From CAZLYX01 sp964563885 (GTDB lineage Bacteria > Pseudomonadota > Gammaproteobacteria > Burkholderiales > Neisseriaceae), in NCBI GenBank assembly GCA_964563885.1, contig CAZLYX010000072.1, forward strand, positions 1 to 5,540: 5,540 nt of DNA, read 5' to 3'. Below are positions 4,529 to 5,540 of this stretch, piece after piece. The notes beneath the pieces were generated by a model, which saw only the letters and a list, made by a program, of their open reading frames with translations, ran no database searches and was not told the origin of the DNA. Position numbers and translations under genes: made by a program. Within the stretch, counting starts at the first letter, position 1, and each line of letters begins with the position of its first letter.

Positions 4529-5540
4529 GGCCATTTGGCTCAGGCGGGATTAATTCGAGGGTTTCAGGTAGCCATTCGGCACTAAATGTTTGCACAATTT
4601 GCTGTGCAGTTGGGTCAGCTTCTAATAAATCTTGCGCTTGTTGGCGGCCTTGTTCTTGCAAACGCTGGCGACGCATTACTGGTGTTTCTAAGCCTAAGCT
4701 GTCGTCCCACGGGCAAGATTGCAATTTTAATGGCAAGTTATAAATCTCGCCTAATAGATTTTGGATTTTATCTAAACGCTCTTTGGTAGCAGTGGCGCGA
4801 GCTTCTTCTTTAAAAGCAAGCACCAGCAAATGCTGGCTTTCATCAAAACTATGCCAAGCGGCGTGTTGAATCAACATTTGTGCCGCGCCGAGTTTAGGTG
4901 CTAAAGCAGTAAAAATAGTGGGCCAGTTTTCAGCACTTAATGGTGGTAAATTCAGCGATTCAATAAAATCTTCATCGGCTGCTGTGGCTGTTGTTGCCTC
5001 GTCTGCTTGTGGCTTACTTGGCTGTGGTTGTTGTTCTATTTGTAGCTTTTTTGCTGGAGGCTGCAGCGCTACAGGCGGTTGTGGGGTCAATTCTGCTTCG
5101 TTTGACCAACTGTTGTCTGCTGTATCTAGCCAAGGTGGCGGTAGCTCATCGTGTGGAATGGCCGCGGGCTGTGTAGGCATAGCGGGCGGCAAAGAATCAG
5201 CTGTGGGGGTATCGATTTTTTTTGCCGAACGCTTATTGGCTTTTGGTGGCGGCACGTCTGCTGCTGGCTCTGGCAGAGTAGGGGCTGTTTGAGCTGGTTC
5301 AGCGTGCTCAACTGCATTTGAAACAACAGTTTCTGGCTGCTTGAAAGTTGTAGCAGGTACAACAACATTTTCAGGCAGGCTCAGTGGCTTTTTTGCCGTG
5401 TTGCCCTCAACGGGATTGTGCAATTGAGTGCCTTCAATCACTTCATCTAAACCATGATTTTTGGCAGCCATTGGTGCAAATGCCAGCATGCGCAATAGCG
5501 TCATCACAAAGCCAGCGTATTCATCTGGGGCAAGGCTAAG
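4518..5540 (-). CDS. dnaX: DNA polymerase III subunits tau/gamma (3' part only)
   Basis: The reading frame is open to the right edge, so the AAA+ motor domains (Walker A and B) lie outside the window; 340 C-terminal residues are visible. They begin LSLAPDEYAGF and continue MTLLRMLAFAP, the end of the DnaX collar domain that joins the clamp-loader pentamer. A long Pro/Ala/Gln/Thr-rich, probably disordered linker follows (visible residues about 40-190), then a folded C-terminal domain (about 192-300; LPPLSAENW, then ALAPKLGAAQMLI, LVLAFKEEARA and LDKIQNLLGE) that matches the tau-specific part, which in E. coli contacts the polymerase alpha subunit. The linker holds an A8 run that could produce a shorter gamma form. 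An in-frame GTG at 5507 is not the start, since DnaX homology continues upstream of it. The gene is followed by ybaB after 32 bases. Confidence 0.95.
   Translation of the reverse strand, partial: LSLAPDEYAGFVMTLLRMLAFAPMAAKNHGLDEVIEGTQLHNPVEGNTAKKPLSLPENVVVPATTFKQPETVVSNAVEHAEPAQTAPTLPEPAADVPPPKANKRSAKKIDTPTADSLPPAMPTQPAAIPHDELPPPWLDTADNSWSNEAELTPQPPVALQPPAKKLQIEQQPQPSKPQADEATTATAADEDFIESLNLPPLSAENWPTIFTALAPKLGAAQMLIQHAAWHSFDESQHLLVLAFKEEARATATKERLDKIQNLLGEIYNLPLKLQSCPWDDSLGLETPVMRRQRLQEQGRQQAQDLLEADPTAQQIVQTFSAEWLPETLELIPPEPNGQAT
4563..4573 (-). repeat. Intragenic DUS in dnaX
   Basis: GGCTACCTGAA on the minus strand: the DUS without its first A, which is T here. It is read in frame as part of Trp-Leu-Pro-Glu near the dnaX C-terminus. 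It has no inverted partner nearby, so it can serve uptake but not termination. Confidence 0.85.
5197..5225 (-). other. dnaX: Candidate programmed frameshift / slippage site in dnaX
   Basis: Eight A in a row on the coding strand (5223-5216) are read GCA AAA AAA ATC, so A_AAA_AAA is a slippery heptamer in the correct phase. After a -1 shift, or insertion of one A by RNA polymerase, reading gives Asn-Arg-Tyr-Pro-His-Ser and then UGA at 5199-5197. The product would keep the clamp-loader part and lose 232 C-terminal residues, much as E. coli gamma does relative to tau. I see no strong Shine-Dalgarno-like or hairpin stimulator; a GCCGC/GCGGC stem begins about 25 bases downstream, too far to count on. 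Confidence 0.45.

Noticed and set aside
4918..5292. Plus-strand open frame of 124 codons rich in Cys, Gly and Ser opposite dnaX
   Set aside because: Its composition is what the antisense of the Pro/Ala/Gln linker of DnaX would give. No ribosome binding site or promoter was seen.
5126..5368. Minus-strand 80-codon frame overlapping the dnaX linker
   Set aside because: It is the other alternative frame of dnaX. It would be entered only by loss of one A in the A8 run; as an independent gene it has no start signals.
4036..5540. A novel defence or mobile system
   Set aside because: Every gene in this part is a housekeeping replication or repair gene in the classical order; no nuclease, toxin, reverse transcriptase, integrase or phage protein is present.

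Overview
The window looks like ordinary chromosomal DNA from a member of the Neisseriaceae (Betaproteobacteria). The 12-mer AGGCTACCTGAA occurs seven times exactly, and two further copies differ by one base. This is the DNA uptake sequence (DUS) dialect that I know from Eikenella (the 'eikDUS' type). The RuvB, RecR and YbaB proteins also look neisserial. Base composition looks moderate to AT-leaning by eye (not counted) and seems lower than I would expect for Eikenella corrodens, so a related genus sharing this dialect is possible. The species is not resolved.

Layout, left to right: a 5' fragment of a membrane cytochrome b561 gene on the minus strand (1-204); a divergent intergenic region; nnrD for NAD(P)H-hydrate repair on plus (353-1255); a small AT-rich gene for an exported protein of unknown function on plus (1486-1998); ruvB on plus (start chosen at 2288, end 3319); recR on minus (start chosen at 4011, end 3406); then, on minus, ybaB (4485-4150) and the 3' part of dnaX (from the window edge to 4518). 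ruvB and recR converge. dnaX-ybaB-recR is a classical bacterial gene order, but here a DUS hairpin terminator stands between ybaB and recR, and recR has a consensus -10 box of its own.

The core theme is DNA maintenance: RuvB (Holliday-junction branch migration), RecR (RecFOR-type RecA loading), YbaB/EbfC (nucleoid-associated) and DnaX (clamp loader). nnrD and the cytochrome are metabolic. The most distinctive structural theme is the use of DUS inverted pairs as terminators at three gene boundaries, plus a decayed fourth hairpin after nnrD, an intragenic DUS in dnaX and a near-DUS that spans the dnaX stop codon.

The best candidate for special biology is an A8 run in dnaX. It gives an in-frame A_AAA_AAA slippery heptamer, and a -1 shift leads to UGA six codons later, at about the place where E. 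coli makes its shorter gamma subunit. I see no new defence, mobile or biosynthetic system, no tRNA or rRNA, no CRISPR array and no insertion sequence.
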